64,000 bases of DNA from Faecalimonas sp. (GCA_029264305.1 JARICA010000019.1:20894-84893); one strand, 5' to 3'; numbered from the stretch's first letter, positions 33,885 through 42,993 are shown. Made by a program: numbers and translations. Notes: generated by a model not told the origin, from the letters alone.

Positions 33885-35804
33885 ATGTTTGAACATGTAT
33901 TTACTCCAATACGTATTCGTGATATGGAGTTGAAAAATAGAATTATTATGCCAGCTATGGGTACAAGAATGGCAGATGAGAAAGGAAATGTGACAGATAA
34001 ATTGATTGCTTATCATGCTGCTAGAGCAAAAGGTGGCTGTGCATTGAATATTGTTGAGGTGGCAGCGGTACATACACCGAGCGCACCGGCACATTTTGTT
34101 TCTATTAGTGAAGATTGTCATATAGAAGGGCACAAAAAACTTACGGATGCCATTCACAAGAATGGAGGAAAAGCAGGACTTCAGCTTTGGCAAGGGTCTA
34201 TTGCAGTTTCTATGGATCCAAAAGCGAAAATATTTGTTGTTTCTGATATGAATTTTGGACCACATACACTGAAAGCAATTACGAAAGAAGAAATTCAAGA
34301 AATAATTTTAGCATATGGAAAAGCGGCTGTTAGAGCGGTAGAAGCAGGATATGATTGCTTAGAATTTCATTTAGCACATAACTACTTGCCACATTCTTTC
34401 TTGAGTGCAGGATTTAATCACAGAGAAGATGAATATGGCGGAAGTTTTGAAAATAGATGTAGATTTCCATTGGAGGTAATCGACGAATTAAGAAAAAATA
34501 TGCCAGAAGGAATGCCATTGTTTATTCGCATTGATTCACAGGATGATATGTTGGAAAATGGGCTTACAGTTGAAGAAATTATTCGTTTCTGTAAGATTGC
34601 GAAAGAACATGGGGTAGATGTATTGGATGTATCTAGAGGAAATATCATTACTGCGGCAACTATGTACGAAGTACCTCCAATTGATATACCAAATGGATTT
34701 AATATTGAAAAAGCAGCCGAGATTCGTAAGGGAACAGGAATGTTAACAATAGGTGTGGGAAGAATTAATACAGCGAAATTAGCAGAAGAGATTCTTGCAG
34801 AAGACAAAGTAGATATGGTTGTAATGGGAAGAGCACAACTTGCAGATGCAGAATTTGTCAATAAGGCACAGCAGGGGAGAATTGAAGAAATTGTTCATTG
34901 TGTAGGCTGTAATCAAGGTTGCTATGACGGATTCTGTGATCTGGTAAATCGTCCACACATTACTTGTATGAGAAATCCAATGATTGGACATGAAGGAGAA
35001 TATGAATTTAAAAAAGTATCTGAACCAAAGAAAGTATGGGTTATTGGTGGTGGAGTAGGAGGAATGGAAACGGCAAAATTACTCCATGAAAAAGGACATG
35101 AAGTTACTTTATTTGAGGAGTCTGATGTGTTGGGAGGAGAATTTCTTCTTGCAGGAGAGGCACCTGGAAAAAAAGAGATGAAGATGGCTGCAATGGAAAT
35201 GGCGGCTCAGACAGAAAAGTTAGTAACAGTACATAAAAATACAAAAGTCGATGCAGAAATGCTTGAAAATGCTGATGTGGACGAAGTTGTTTTAGCAATA
35301 GGTTCATCGCCAATTACCATAAATTTAGAGGGGGCAGATAAATTAGAGCACACATCTGCAACAGAAGTGTTACGTCATGAAGTGAAGCTAAAAGGAAAAG
35401 TTGCGGTTATTGGTGGAGGATTAGTTGGTCTAGAAACAGCAGATGCTCTTGCGGTAGATGGATGTGATGTGACTGTTTTAGAAATGAAAGATAGTATTGG
35501 AAGTGACTTAGGAAATCTTCGTAAAATTGCAGTTATGATGAAAATGCAGGAATTACAGGTAAAACTTTTACCAAATAGTAAAGTATGTAAATTTACGGAG
35601 GAAGGTATTGTTTTAGAAGATGGAACTCTTATCCCATGCAACTGTGCGGTGTTCGCAGTAGGATTCAAATCAAACGATTCTAAAGAATTGATAGAGGTCT
35701 GTGAGAAAAAGCAAATTCCATATCATGTTATTGGAGATGCAAAAGCAGCAAGACGTGCCTTAGATGCAATTGCTGAAGGGTTTGAAGTTGCAAGAAATAT
35801 GTAA
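33885..35804 (+). CDS. NADH:flavin oxidoreductase / enoate-reductase-type FMN-FeS-FAD enzyme
   Basis: 639 residues. An N-terminal old-yellow-enzyme TIM barrel (IRDMELKNRIIMPAMGTRMA, FHLAHNYLPHSFLS) is followed by a 4Fe-4S Cys cluster near 337-362 (CVGCNQGCYDGFC, ITCMRNP). An FAD/NAD(P) domain follows, with nucleotide folds at about 383 (VWVIGGGVGGMETA) and 503 (VAVIGGGLVGLE). This is the architecture of 2,4-dienoyl-CoA reductase, 2-enoate reductases, BaiCD/BaiH and steroid reductases. It reduces an activated C=C bond using NAD(P)H; the substrate cannot be deduced. Start ATG 33885 follows AAGGAGG. A TATAAT lies 25 bases upstream. A dedicated AraC regulator precedes it. Confidence 0.9.
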   Translation: MFEHVFTPIRIRDMELKNRIIMPAMGTRMADEKGNVTDKLIAYHAARAKGGCALNIVEVAAVHTPSAPAHFVSISEDCHIEGHKKLTDAIHKNGGKAGLQLWQGSIAVSMDPKAKIFVVSDMNFGPHTLKAITKEEIQEIILAYGKAAVRAVEAGYDCLEFHLAHNYLPHSFLSAGFNHREDEYGGSFENRCRFPLEVIDELRKNMPEGMPLFIRIDSQDDMLENGLTVEEIIRFCKIAKEHGVDVLDVSRGNIITAATMYEVPPIDIPNGFNIEKAAEIRKGTGMLTIGVGRINTAKLAEEILAEDKVDMVVMGRAQLADAEFVNKAQQGRIEEIVHCVGCNQGCYDGFCDLVNRPHITCMRNPMIGHEGEYEFKKVSEPKKVWVIGGGVGGMETAKLLHEKGHEVTLFEESDVLGGEFLLAGEAPGKKEMKMAAMEMAAQTEKLVTVHKNTKVDAEMLENADVDEVVLAIGSSPITINLEGADKLEHTSATEVLRHEVKLKGKVAVIGGGLVGLETADALAVDGCDVTVLEMKDSIGSDLGNLRKIAVMMKMQELQVKLLPNSKVCKFTEEGIVLEDGTLIPCNCAVFAVGFKSNDSKELIEVCEKKQIPYHVIGDAKAARRALDAIAEGFEVARNM

Positions 35805-35826
35805 TAGGAAAATATGTTGAAAGTAT

Positions 35827-35857
35827 AGGACAATCGTTACTTGCGGTTGTCCTTTTT
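35827..35857 (+). terminator. intrinsic terminator of the enoate-reductase-type gene
   Basis: AGGACAATCG/CGGTTGTCCT with T5. Confidence 0.85.
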
Positions 35858-35869
35858 GAATGGGACAGA

Positions 35870-35898
35870 TTGACAAATTTCTATGTGAGGAGTATTCT
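35870..35898 (+). promoter_or_regulatory. promoter of the arsR-like cassette
   Basis: TTGACA (35870-35875), a 17-bp spacer and TATTCT (35893-35898). Confidence 0.8.
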
Positions 35899-35908
35899 AT
35901 ATATAGAA
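35895..35908. promoter_or_regulatory. perfect 14-bp palindrome, candidate ArsR operator
   Basis: TTCTATATATAGAA is self-complementary and overlaps the -10 box, where an ArsR-type repressor would block transcription. A further partial copy (AATCTATGTATA) follows. Confidence 0.6.
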
Positions 35909-35936
35909 AAAAATCTATGTATAAAGGAGAAAAGAT

Positions 35937-36233
35937 GTGGAAATAGACTATGTAAAATATGCTGGGATTTTAAAGGTGTTTTCTGATCCAAAGAGACTAA
36001 AAATTATCCATATGTTATCGGCAGGAGAGCTTTGTGCCTGCAAAATACAGGAGAAATTTCATATTACACAACCTACATTGTCTCATGATATGAAGTTGAT
36101 GTGTGATTTAGGAATTGTTATTCCTCGAAAAGAAGGAAAATGGACGCATTATTCTTTGAATAAAATAGTGTTACAGGAAGTGTATCAAGTATTGGGGGAA
36201 ATTATGTTTGAAAAGCAAGAGGTAAGAAAATGA
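35937..36233 (+). CDS. ArsR-family metalloregulator
   Basis: 98 residues. The start is GTG 35937, supported by AAAGGAG; the ATG one base earlier closes after three codons. A winged-helix fold has LKVFSDPKRLKIIHMLSAGE and the recognition helix ITQPTLSHDMKLMCDLGIV. ELCACKIQEKF places a CxC pair in the position of the ELCVCDL arsenic site of ArsR proteins, so As(III) or a related thiophilic ligand is the likely inducer. The stop overlaps the permease start (ATGA), so the two are coupled. The palindrome in the promoter is its likely site. Confidence 0.92.
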   Translation: MEIDYVKYAGILKVFSDPKRLKIIHMLSAGELCACKIQEKFHITQPTLSHDMKLMCDLGIVIPRKEGKWTHYSLNKIVLQEVYQVLGEIMFEKQEVRK

Positions 36234-37126
36234 GTAATGCAATTAAATTTTTTCTTTACGATACAGTAAAACTTTTCTTTCTATTGTCTGTAGTGGTTTT
36301 TATTACTTCTTATATACAAAGTTATTTTCCTCCTGAACGAAGTAGGAAGATTTTGGGAAGATTTAAAGGAGTTGGAGGAAATATAATTGGTGCATTGTTA
36401 GGAACAGTTACACCATTTTGTTCCTGTTCTTCTATACCAATTTTTATAGGTTTCACTAGCGCAGGACTGCCACTTGGAGTTACTTTTTCTTTTTTGATTT
36501 CGTCTCCGATGGTAGATTTGGGATCTCTTGTTCTTCTCATGAGTATTTTTGGTGTGAAAGTTGCAGTGATATATGTTGTTTTTGGTTTGCTTATTGCAGT
36601 TCTTGGAGGAACACTTATTGAGAAACTGCATATGGAAAAATATGTCAGAAATTTTATAAAAAATACTGGTAAGATAACTGTAGAATGGAATAAAATGACA
36701 AGGAAAGAACGATGGCTGTATGGAAAGGAACGAGTGATTGAAACAATAAAAAAGGTTGCGCCATATATTTTTATTGGTGTTGGAATTGGTGCGATTATTC
36801 ACAACTTTATTCCACAAATGTGGGTAGAAACTGTATTAGGAAAAGAAAAGTGGTATTCAATTTTATTGGCTGTTATTGTAGGAATTCCGATGTATGCAGA
36901 TATTTTTGGAACAGTACCTGTTGCGGAAACACTACTGTTAAAAGGTGCAGGGTTAGGGACTGTTTTATCCTTTTTAATGTCCGTTACAACGTTATCTTTA
37001 CCATCGCTTATCATGCTGAAAAAAGTGATAAAACCGAAACTTTTTATAACTTTTGTAGCGATTGTAACGTTAGGAATTGTATTGGTGGGATATTTATTTA
37101 ATGGAATTTCATTTCTAATCATATAA
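36230..37126 (+). CDS. ArsP/UPF0718-type permease
   Basis: 298 residues and about eight hydrophobic helices. The signature TPFCSCSSIPIFIGFTSAG with SFLISSPMVDLGSL and a repeat-like second half (GIPMYADIFGTVPVAETLL) matches the permease family (DUF318/UPF0718) that includes ArsP. ArsP proteins export trivalent organoarsenicals such as methylarsenite and aromatic arsenicals. The internal Cys pair is the proposed substrate site. Overlap with an ArsR gene strengthens this. Other family members are uncharacterised, so the substrate here is inferred. Confidence 0.87.
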   Translation: MSNAIKFFLYDTVKLFFLLSVVVFITSYIQSYFPPERSRKILGRFKGVGGNIIGALLGTVTPFCSCSSIPIFIGFTSAGLPLGVTFSFLISSPMVDLGSLVLLMSIFGVKVAVIYVVFGLLIAVLGGTLIEKLHMEKYVRNFIKNTGKITVEWNKMTRKERWLYGKERVIETIKKVAPYIFIGVGIGAIIHNFIPQMWVETVLGKEKWYSILLAVIVGIPMYADIFGTVPVAETLLLKGAGLGTVLSFLMSVTTLSLPSLIMLKKVIKPKLFITFVAIVTLGIVLVGYLFNGISFLII

Positions 37127-37143
37127 AGAAAGAAGGAATATAA

Positions 37144-38067
37144 ATGGAATTATATGTTCTTACAGGTTTTTTGGGAGCTGGGAAAACAACGATTTTGTTA
37201 AAAATTTTAGAAAAATTAAAAGGAAAAAGGATAGGTGTTATTCAAAATGAGTTTGGGAAACTGGGAATTGACGGAGAAATACTGAAACATAATGATGTCG
37301 AAATGGTTGAGATTAATAGAGGTTCTATTTTTTGTTCTTGTTTAAAATTACAGTTTGTACAAGCATTGAGTGAAATGGCACAATATGAATTTGATAAGTT
37401 GTTTGTGGAAAGTTCAGGGCTTGGAGATCCATCTAATGTGGAGGAAATTTTAAAAGCTTCGGAAATCGTATCAGGAAAACAATATGATTTTAAAGGTGTA
37501 ATTTGTTTTGTAGATGGGGTTAATTTTCTGAAACAGTTGGAAGATTTAGAAACGGTTTATCGGCAGTTAAAACATTGTCATTTAGCAGTTATTACAAAAA
37601 CAGATTTGGTATCTGAGGAGGAAGTGAATCATCTCTATAGAGTTATAAGAAAGATAAATCCAGTATGTAAGATTGTAGAAAGTGCAAATGGAAACTTAAA
37701 TTTGTCTGTCTTAGATGAAGATTTATTGTTGTATCAATGGGCAGAAAGTGAAGAAACAACAAATACAGAAGAAACAAAACCGAAAACGTTAGTTATGGAA
37801 ATAGATTCTAGGGTAGAGGAGAAAGGATTACTTTCTTTTCTTCAGGAGATTTCACAAAGTGTGTATAGAGTAAAGGGATTTGTTGCTTTAAAGGGAAAAG
37901 GTTGGCATCAAGTTGATTTGGTTGGAGAAAAAGTGGATCTTCAAAAGGTGGATGACTTAGAAAAGTCACAAATTGTATTTATTTCTAAAATTGGACCTGC
38001 GGTTATTAAGAAAATTTTTGATGTATGGGCCAAATATACTGATACAGAAATGAAGTTGAAAAATTAA
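37144..38067 (+). CDS. CobW/YjiA-type G3E GTPase
   Basis: 307 residues. The G domain has Walker A GFLGAGKTTILL, ESSGLGDP in the switch II region and TKTDLV for guanine recognition. A metal-binding motif sits at SIFCSCLK, which is CxC rather than the more common CxCC. A CobW_C-type domain follows a linker of about 40 residues (EETTNTEETKPKT). G3E GTPases are metal chaperones or insertases (zinc, cobalt, nickel). Here it lies 18 bases after the permease and 14 before the thioredoxin-like gene, so it is a cassette member rather than a cobalamin gene. Confidence 0.9.
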   Translation: MELYVLTGFLGAGKTTILLKILEKLKGKRIGVIQNEFGKLGIDGEILKHNDVEMVEINRGSIFCSCLKLQFVQALSEMAQYEFDKLFVESSGLGDPSNVEEILKASEIVSGKQYDFKGVICFVDGVNFLKQLEDLETVYRQLKHCHLAVITKTDLVSEEEVNHLYRVIRKINPVCKIVESANGNLNLSVLDEDLLLYQWAESEETTNTEETKPKTLVMEIDSRVEEKGLLSFLQEISQSVYRVKGFVALKGKGWHQVDLVGEKVDLQKVDDLEKSQIVFISKIGPAVIKKIFDVWAKYTDTEMKLKN

Positions 38068-38080
38068 GGTGGGAAGAAAT

Positions 38081-38323
38081 ATGAATATTAAAGTGATTGG
38101 CACGGGTTGTGATAAATGTGATAAATTATATGAAAATGTAATGCGGGCAGTAGAGGAGATGGGTGTGGCTACAACGGTAGAAAAGGTAGAAGACCTTATG
38201 GAAATTGTTAAGTTGGGCGTGATGACTTCTCCAACATTAATGATAGATGGAAAAGTGGTTTCTGTTGGAAGAGTAATGAAAAAAGATGAAGTAAAAAAAT
38301 ATATACAGTCTGCAGAAAAATAG
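38081..38323 (+). CDS. thioredoxin-fold small redox protein (redox-active disulfide protein 2 type)
   Basis: About 80 residues from ATG 38081; the GTG at 38069 in the track leaves no ribosome-binding site, while AGGTGGG precedes the ATG. The fold MNIKVIGTGCDKCDKLYENV has a CxxC active site at residues 10-13, and MTSPTLMIDGKVVSVGRV has the cis-Pro loop. Small proteins of this kind are frequent partners of UPF0718/ArsP-type permeases. A role in reducing or relaying thiol-bound metalloid is inferred. Last gene of the cassette, with cca starting 15 bases on. Confidence 0.92.
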   Translation: MNIKVIGTGCDKCDKLYENVMRAVEEMGVATTVEKVEDLMEIVKLGVMTSPTLMIDGKVVSVGRVMKKDEVKKYIQSAEK

Positions 38324-38337
38324 GGAAGGATTAAATA

Positions 38338-39672
38338 ATGAAGATTACGTTACCAAAAAAAGTGAAAAAAATTATTCAAACATTGAAAAGTCATGGTTAT
38401 GAGGCTTATGCAGTTGGTGGATGCGTTAGAGATTCTATCTTAGAAAGAACACCTGAAGATTGGGATATTACAACATCGGCTTTGCCAGAGGAAACGAAGG
38501 CGTTATTTGACAGGACTTTTGATACAGGTATCGAGCATGGAACAATCACAGTATTGATGGGAAACGAAGGATTTGAAGTAACTACATACCGTATTGATGG
38601 AAAATATGAAGATAATCGTCATCCAAAAGAAGTGACATTTACAAGGTGCTTACGGGAAGATTTATTGCGTAGAGATTTTACAATTAATGCTATGGCGTAT
38701 AATGAAGAAGAAGGTATTATTGACATTTTTGGTGGTTTGGAAGATTTAAAGAAAGGAATTATCCGTTGTGTAGGAAATGCAAAAGAAAGGTTTGGAGAGG
38801 ATGCTCTTCGTATTTTACGAGCTGTTCGTTTTTCTGCACAACTTGGTTTTTCTATAGAGGAAGAAACAAAGGATGGTATTGTAGCATTAGCGTCGACATT
38901 GCAGCAGATTAGTGCAGAAAGAATACAGGTAGAATTGATAAAAATGCTTACCTCTCCAAATCCAGAAAAAATACAGCTTGCATACGAACTTGGAATTACA
39001 AAGGTGATTTTGCCAGAATTTGATGAGATGATGAAAACGGAACAAGAAACACCACATCATATGTATACAGTTGGAGAACATACGATTAAGGCACTTGCAT
39101 ATATTAGAGAAAATAAGATTCTAAGGTTAACAATGCTACTTCATGATGTAGGGAAACCAATGATGAAAACAATAGATGCAGATGGTGTTGCACATTTCAA
39201 AGGTCATGATGTAGAGGGCGAAAAAATTGTTAAAAAAATTTTAAAGCGATTGAAGTTTGATAATGATACGTTAAAAAAAGTGACAAAATTAGTAAGGTAT
39301 CATGATTATAGAATGCCTGCACGGATGAAAAATGTTAGACGTGCGATTAATACGATTGGAGAGGATTTGTTTCCTTTTTATTTAGAGGTACGAATGGCTG
39401 ATACAATGGCACAAAGTGAATACCAGCGCACAGAAAAATTGGCGAATTTAGATGAGATTCGTGATTGTTTTGAAGAAATACAGGAAAAAAACCAATGTGT
39501 TTCTTTAAAAACATTAGCTATTACAGGGAATGATTTGATTCAACTTGGAATGAAACCAGGAAAAGAAATTGGAGAAATGCTGAATAAGTTATTGAAATTA
39601 GTTTTGGATAATCCGGAATACAATACTGAAGAAATGTTAAAACTTTATGTGAAAGAAAATAGAAAATTCTGA
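38338..39672 (+). CDS. cca: CCA-adding tRNA nucleotidyltransferase with HD domain
   Basis: Adds or repairs the 3' CCA of tRNAs. 444 residues. The class II nucleotidyltransferase head has VGGCVRDSILERTPEDWDIT and RRDFTINAMAY, and neck/body helices follow (FGEDALRILRAVRFSAQLGF). An HD-type module is added (MLLHDVGKPMMKT, YHDYRMPARM). Metal-binding DxD is DWD. In this window the tRNA-Tyr, -Leu, -Phe and -Gly genes do not encode CCA, so the enzyme is needed. It directly follows the arsR-type cassette without a visible terminator and may be read through from it. Confidence 0.96.
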   Translation: MKITLPKKVKKIIQTLKSHGYEAYAVGGCVRDSILERTPEDWDITTSALPEETKALFDRTFDTGIEHGTITVLMGNEGFEVTTYRIDGKYEDNRHPKEVTFTRCLREDLLRRDFTINAMAYNEEEGIIDIFGGLEDLKKGIIRCVGNAKERFGEDALRILRAVRFSAQLGFSIEEETKDGIVALASTLQQISAERIQVELIKMLTSPNPEKIQLAYELGITKVILPEFDEMMKTEQETPHHMYTVGEHTIKALAYIRENKILRLTMLLHDVGKPMMKTIDADGVAHFKGHDVEGEKIVKKILKRLKFDNDTLKKVTKLVRYHDYRMPARMKNVRRAINTIGEDLFPFYLEVRMADTMAQSEYQRTEKLANLDEIRDCFEEIQEKNQCVSLKTLAITGNDLIQLGMKPGKEIGEMLNKLLKLVLDNPEYNTEEMLKLYVKENRKF

Positions 39673-39752
39673 CTTGTACAATAGATGTTGTTCTACTTTA
39701 TGAAAAATCCTCATACAGTTAAAAGAGTAAAATAGAAAATGTAGGGGGAGTT

Positions 39753-40757
39753 ATGAAGGAATATGATTTAAATGTGTTAGAACAGTATGAGATAGAAGTT
39801 AATGCAACAAAAAAAGTAAGGGATGCTGTCTTATGCGAAACAGATAAAGGAGTTCTTTTGCTGAAAGAAACTGTTGATTCTGAAAAAAAAATTCCAGTTC
39901 TAGAAGCGCTTACAACTCAAATGACCAATAGAGGATATGAACAAGTAGATAGACTTTTTGTGAATAAAGAGGGGAGTTATATTACTGAGTCTGAAGATGG
40001 TACACATTATATTCTTAAAAAATGGTATGTGGGAAGAGAATGTGATGTGAAACGAGAAGCGGAAGTTTTAGAAGCAACGAGAAATCTTAGTAAAATTCAC
40101 TTACTTATGAAAAATTCAGATATAAATTGGAAATTATTTGTAGGAAATAATTTACAGGAAGAATATAAAAGACACAATCGTGAATTGCGGAAAATCAGAC
40201 AATTTATGAGAAATAAAACAGCAAAAAATCAATTTGAGAATATGGCATTGAAACATTTTCAGGAAATGTATATGTGGGCAGAATATGCAGATAGAAAATT
40301 GACAAATTCAGTTTATGAAGATCTTAGAGAAAAAAGCATTGAAGAAGGAACGATTATACACGGAGATTATAATTATCATAATCTGATTATGACACAACAA
40401 GGAATGGCAACAACTAATTTTGAGCATGCTTGCTTAGATGTGCAGTTAGCTGATTTGTATTATTTTATGCGAAAGGTGTTAGAGAAATATCATTGGAGTA
40501 TAGAACTAGGCAGAGCTATGCTTCGTGCATATCAAGAAGCAAAACCATTAGCAGATGAAGAAAAAGAGTATCTTTGTATTCGTTTTGTTTATCCAGAAAA
40601 GTTTTGGAAAGTGATGAATAGTTACTATCATTCAAATAAAGCATGGATTTCTGAAAAAAATGTGGAAAAACTTTCTGTTGCTATTTCTCAGATAGAAGAA
40701 AAGAAACAGTTTTTAAAGAGTATATTTGCTTTTCATTTGGAAAAGACTGTTGTATAA
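39753..40757 (+). CDS. CotS-family spore coat kinase-like protein
   Basis: 334 residues. A protein-kinase-like (APH) fold has a degenerate N-lobe (VLLLKETVDSEKKIP), EGTIIHGDYNYHNLIM (the HGDxxxxN catalytic loop) and TTNFEHACLDVQLADLYY, where the usual DFD/DFE metal motif is NFE. The CotS/YsxE-like family belongs to the spore coat. Start ATG 39753 follows GGGGGAG. Loss of the DFG-type Asp may reduce activity. The gene is isolated between cca and pgcA, and no sporulation promoter could be read with confidence. Confidence 0.83.
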   Translation: MKEYDLNVLEQYEIEVNATKKVRDAVLCETDKGVLLLKETVDSEKKIPVLEALTTQMTNRGYEQVDRLFVNKEGSYITESEDGTHYILKKWYVGRECDVKREAEVLEATRNLSKIHLLMKNSDINWKLFVGNNLQEEYKRHNRELRKIRQFMRNKTAKNQFENMALKHFQEMYMWAEYADRKLTNSVYEDLREKSIEEGTIIHGDYNYHNLIMTQQGMATTNFEHACLDVQLADLYYFMRKVLEKYHWSIELGRAMLRAYQEAKPLADEEKEYLCIRFVYPEKFWKVMNSYYHSNKAWISEKNVEKLSVAISQIEEKKQFLKSIFAFHLEKTVV

Positions 40758-40791
40758 TAAAGAGCAGAAATTACTGGAGGTAAAAGAAAGT

Positions 40792-42525
40792 ATGGATTAT
40801 CAGAAAAAATATAATCAATGGTTAAATGATTCTTACTTTGATGAAGAGACAAAAGAAGAGTTAAAGAGAATCGCAGATGATGAAAATGAAATTAAGGAAC
40901 GTTTTTATAAAGATTTAGAATTTGGAACTGCAGGACTTAGAGGTGTTATTGGAGCAGGAACAAATCGTTTAAATATATATACTATTAGAAAAGCTACTCA
41001 AGGATTGGCAAATTATATTGTGAAAAGAAATGCGAAGGAGAAAGGTGTTGCAATTGCGTATGATTCACGTCATATGTCACCAGAATTTGCAGATGAAGCT
41101 GCACTTTGTCTTGCTGGAAATGGAATCAAAGCATATGTGTTTGATGCGTTAAGACCAACTCCAGAATTATCTTTTGCAGTACGCCAATTAAATTGTATTG
41201 CTGGAATTAATATTACAGCAAGTCATAATCCACCAGAATATAATGGGTATAAAGTATATTGGGAAGATGGAGCACAGATTACACCACCACATGATAAAGG
41301 GATTATGGATGAGGTACAGGCAGTTGAAGATTTCCATTGTGTAAAAACAATGTCACTAAAAGATGCAAGAGAAGCAGGTTTATATGAGACAATTGGGAAA
41401 GAAATTGACGATGCTTATATCGAGGCGTTAAAAGGGCAGGTTATTCATCAAGAAGCAATTGATGCGATGAATAAAGAATTGAAAATTGTTTATAGCCCAC
41501 TTCATGGAACGGGAAATGTTCCAGTAAGACGTGTTTTGAAAGAATTAGGATTTGAAAATGTGTATATTGTTAAAGAACAAGAATTGCCGGATGGTAATTT
41601 CCCTACAGTATCTTATCCAAATCCTGAGTCAGAAGAAGCTTTTAAACTGGGGTTGAAGTTAGCTAAAGAGGTAGATGCTGATTTGATTTTAGCAACAGAT
41701 CCTGACGCAGATAGATTAGGAGTGTATGTGAAAGACACAATGTCAGGGGAATATAAGGTTCTTACAGGGAATATGTCTGGGTGTCTTCTTGCGGATTATG
41801 AAATCGGACAAAGAAAAGAAAAGGAAGGATTGCCTGAGGATGGTTGTCTGATTAAAACAATTGTTACAACAAACATGGCTGATGCTATTGCAAGAGGATA
41901 TGAAATCAATCTTAAGGAAGTTTTGACTGGATTTAAATATATCGGACAGAAGATTTTAGAGTTTGAAACAACAGGAAAAGGACATTATCTATTTGGATTT
42001 GAAGAAAGTTATGGCTGTCTGATTGGCACACATGCCAGAGACAAAGATGCTATTGTAGCAACAATGGCACTTTGTGAGGCGGCTGCATACTACAAGACAA
42101 AAGGAAAAACATTGTGGGATGCAATGATTGATTTATATGAAAAATATGGATACTATAAAGACGGTATTCAGTCAATTACGTTAAAAGGAATTGAAGGACT
42201 AGAAAAAATCCAGCAAATTTTAAATACATTGAGAGAAGAAACACCGTCTTCATTTGGTCCATATAAGGTTGTAAAAGCACGTGATTATCAAGCAAACACA
42301 ATTAAAGATATAGAAACTGGAGAAATAAAGCCAACAGGACTTCCAAACTCAAATGTCATTTATTATGATTTGACTGATGAAGCATGGTTATGTGTTAGAC
42401 CATCAGGTACAGAACCAAAAGTAAAATTTTATTATGGGGTAAAAGGAACATCATTGGAAAATGCAGACGAAAAATCAGAAGAATTAGGCAAAGAAGTGCT
42501 TGAAATGATTGATAAAATGCTATAA
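40792..42525 (+). CDS. pgcA: phosphoglucomutase/phosphomannomutase (alpha-PGM)
   Basis: Interconverts glucose 1- and 6-phosphate, linking glycolysis to glycogen (glgC substrate) and cell-wall sugars. The 577 residues from ATG 40792 match the PgcA length; the track start at 40726 is within the previous gene. The phospho-Ser loop is TASHNPPEYNGYK, the metal loop DPDADRLG, the sugar loop GFEESYGC and the phosphate loop RPSGTEPK. GGAGG precedes the start. No terminator was seen before the hup promoter. Confidence 0.95.
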   Translation: MDYQKKYNQWLNDSYFDEETKEELKRIADDENEIKERFYKDLEFGTAGLRGVIGAGTNRLNIYTIRKATQGLANYIVKRNAKEKGVAIAYDSRHMSPEFADEAALCLAGNGIKAYVFDALRPTPELSFAVRQLNCIAGINITASHNPPEYNGYKVYWEDGAQITPPHDKGIMDEVQAVEDFHCVKTMSLKDAREAGLYETIGKEIDDAYIEALKGQVIHQEAIDAMNKELKIVYSPLHGTGNVPVRRVLKELGFENVYIVKEQELPDGNFPTVSYPNPESEEAFKLGLKLAKEVDADLILATDPDADRLGVYVKDTMSGEYKVLTGNMSGCLLADYEIGQRKEKEGLPEDGCLIKTIVTTNMADAIARGYEINLKEVLTGFKYIGQKILEFETTGKGHYLFGFEESYGCLIGTHARDKDAIVATMALCEAAAYYKTKGKTLWDAMIDLYEKYGYYKDGIQSITLKGIEGLEKIQQILNTLREETPSSFGPYKVVKARDYQANTIKDIETGEIKPTGLPNSNVIYYDLTDEAWLCVRPSGTEPKVKFYYGVKGTSLENADEKSEELGKEVLEMIDKML

Positions 42526-42530
42526 TTCCC

Positions 42531-42559
42531 TTGACAAATATAGGGGAAACCGTTATAAC
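42531..42559 (+). promoter_or_regulatory. promoter of hup
   Basis: TTGACA (42531-42536), a 17-bp spacer and TATAAC (42554-42559). The leader is about 90 bases long. Confidence 0.8.
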
Positions 42560-42655
42560 AATACTTAGGCAAGAGCAGGGGAAATAGCGAAATTGCTCAG
42601 AATTGCTATAGAATCTAAGAAGGATTTTATGATACAACTAGAGGAGGATATATCC

Positions 42656-42931
42656 ATGAATAAAACAGAATTAATTACAGCAGTTGCTGAAAATGCAGAA
42701 TTATCAAAAAAAGATGCAGAGAAAGCATTAAAAGCTTTCGTTGAAGTTGTTACAGAAGAATTGAAAAAAGGTGAAAAAATCCAATTAGTAGGATTTGGAA
42801 CATTTGAAGTAAGCGAAAGAGCAGCAAGAGAAGGAAGAAATCCACAGACAGGAAAAACAATGAGTATTGCAGCTTGTAAAGTACCAAAATTTAAAGTAGG
42901 AAAAGCATTGAAAGATGCTGTGAATTGTTAA
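42656..42931 (+). CDS. hup: HU-type nucleoid protein
   Basis: 91 residues from ATG 42656 ([20 protein letters not shown]), with GAGGAGG upstream; the track extension to 42593 is rejected. The beta-arm region [20 protein letters not shown] and the C-terminal [12 protein letters not shown] are canonical. HU binds and bends DNA and compacts the nucleoid. It has its own strong promoter and terminator, but the rqcP-yabP-yabQ-divIC block follows in the same direction, as in B. subtilis-type order. Confidence 0.97.
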   Translation: MNKTELITAVAENAELSKKDAEKALKAFVEVVTEELKKGEKIQLVGFGTFEVSERAAREGRNPQTGKTMSIAACKVPKFKVGKALKDAVNC

Positions 42932-42942
42932 GAACTGTGAAT

Positions 42943-42980
42943 GGGGCGTAGTAAAATTAAGTTTTGCTACGCCCCTTTTT
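42943..42980 (+). terminator. intrinsic terminator between hup and rqcP
   Basis: GGGGCGTAGTAAAA/GTTTTGCTACGCCCC with T5. Confidence 0.85.
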
Positions 42981-42993
42981 AAAAGGAGGAAAT

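Noticed and set aside
34418-35668. Several minus-strand ORFs of 70-147 residues in the enoate-reductase-type gene
   Set aside because: They mirror the codon usage of the strong plus-strand gene and have no recognisable domain.
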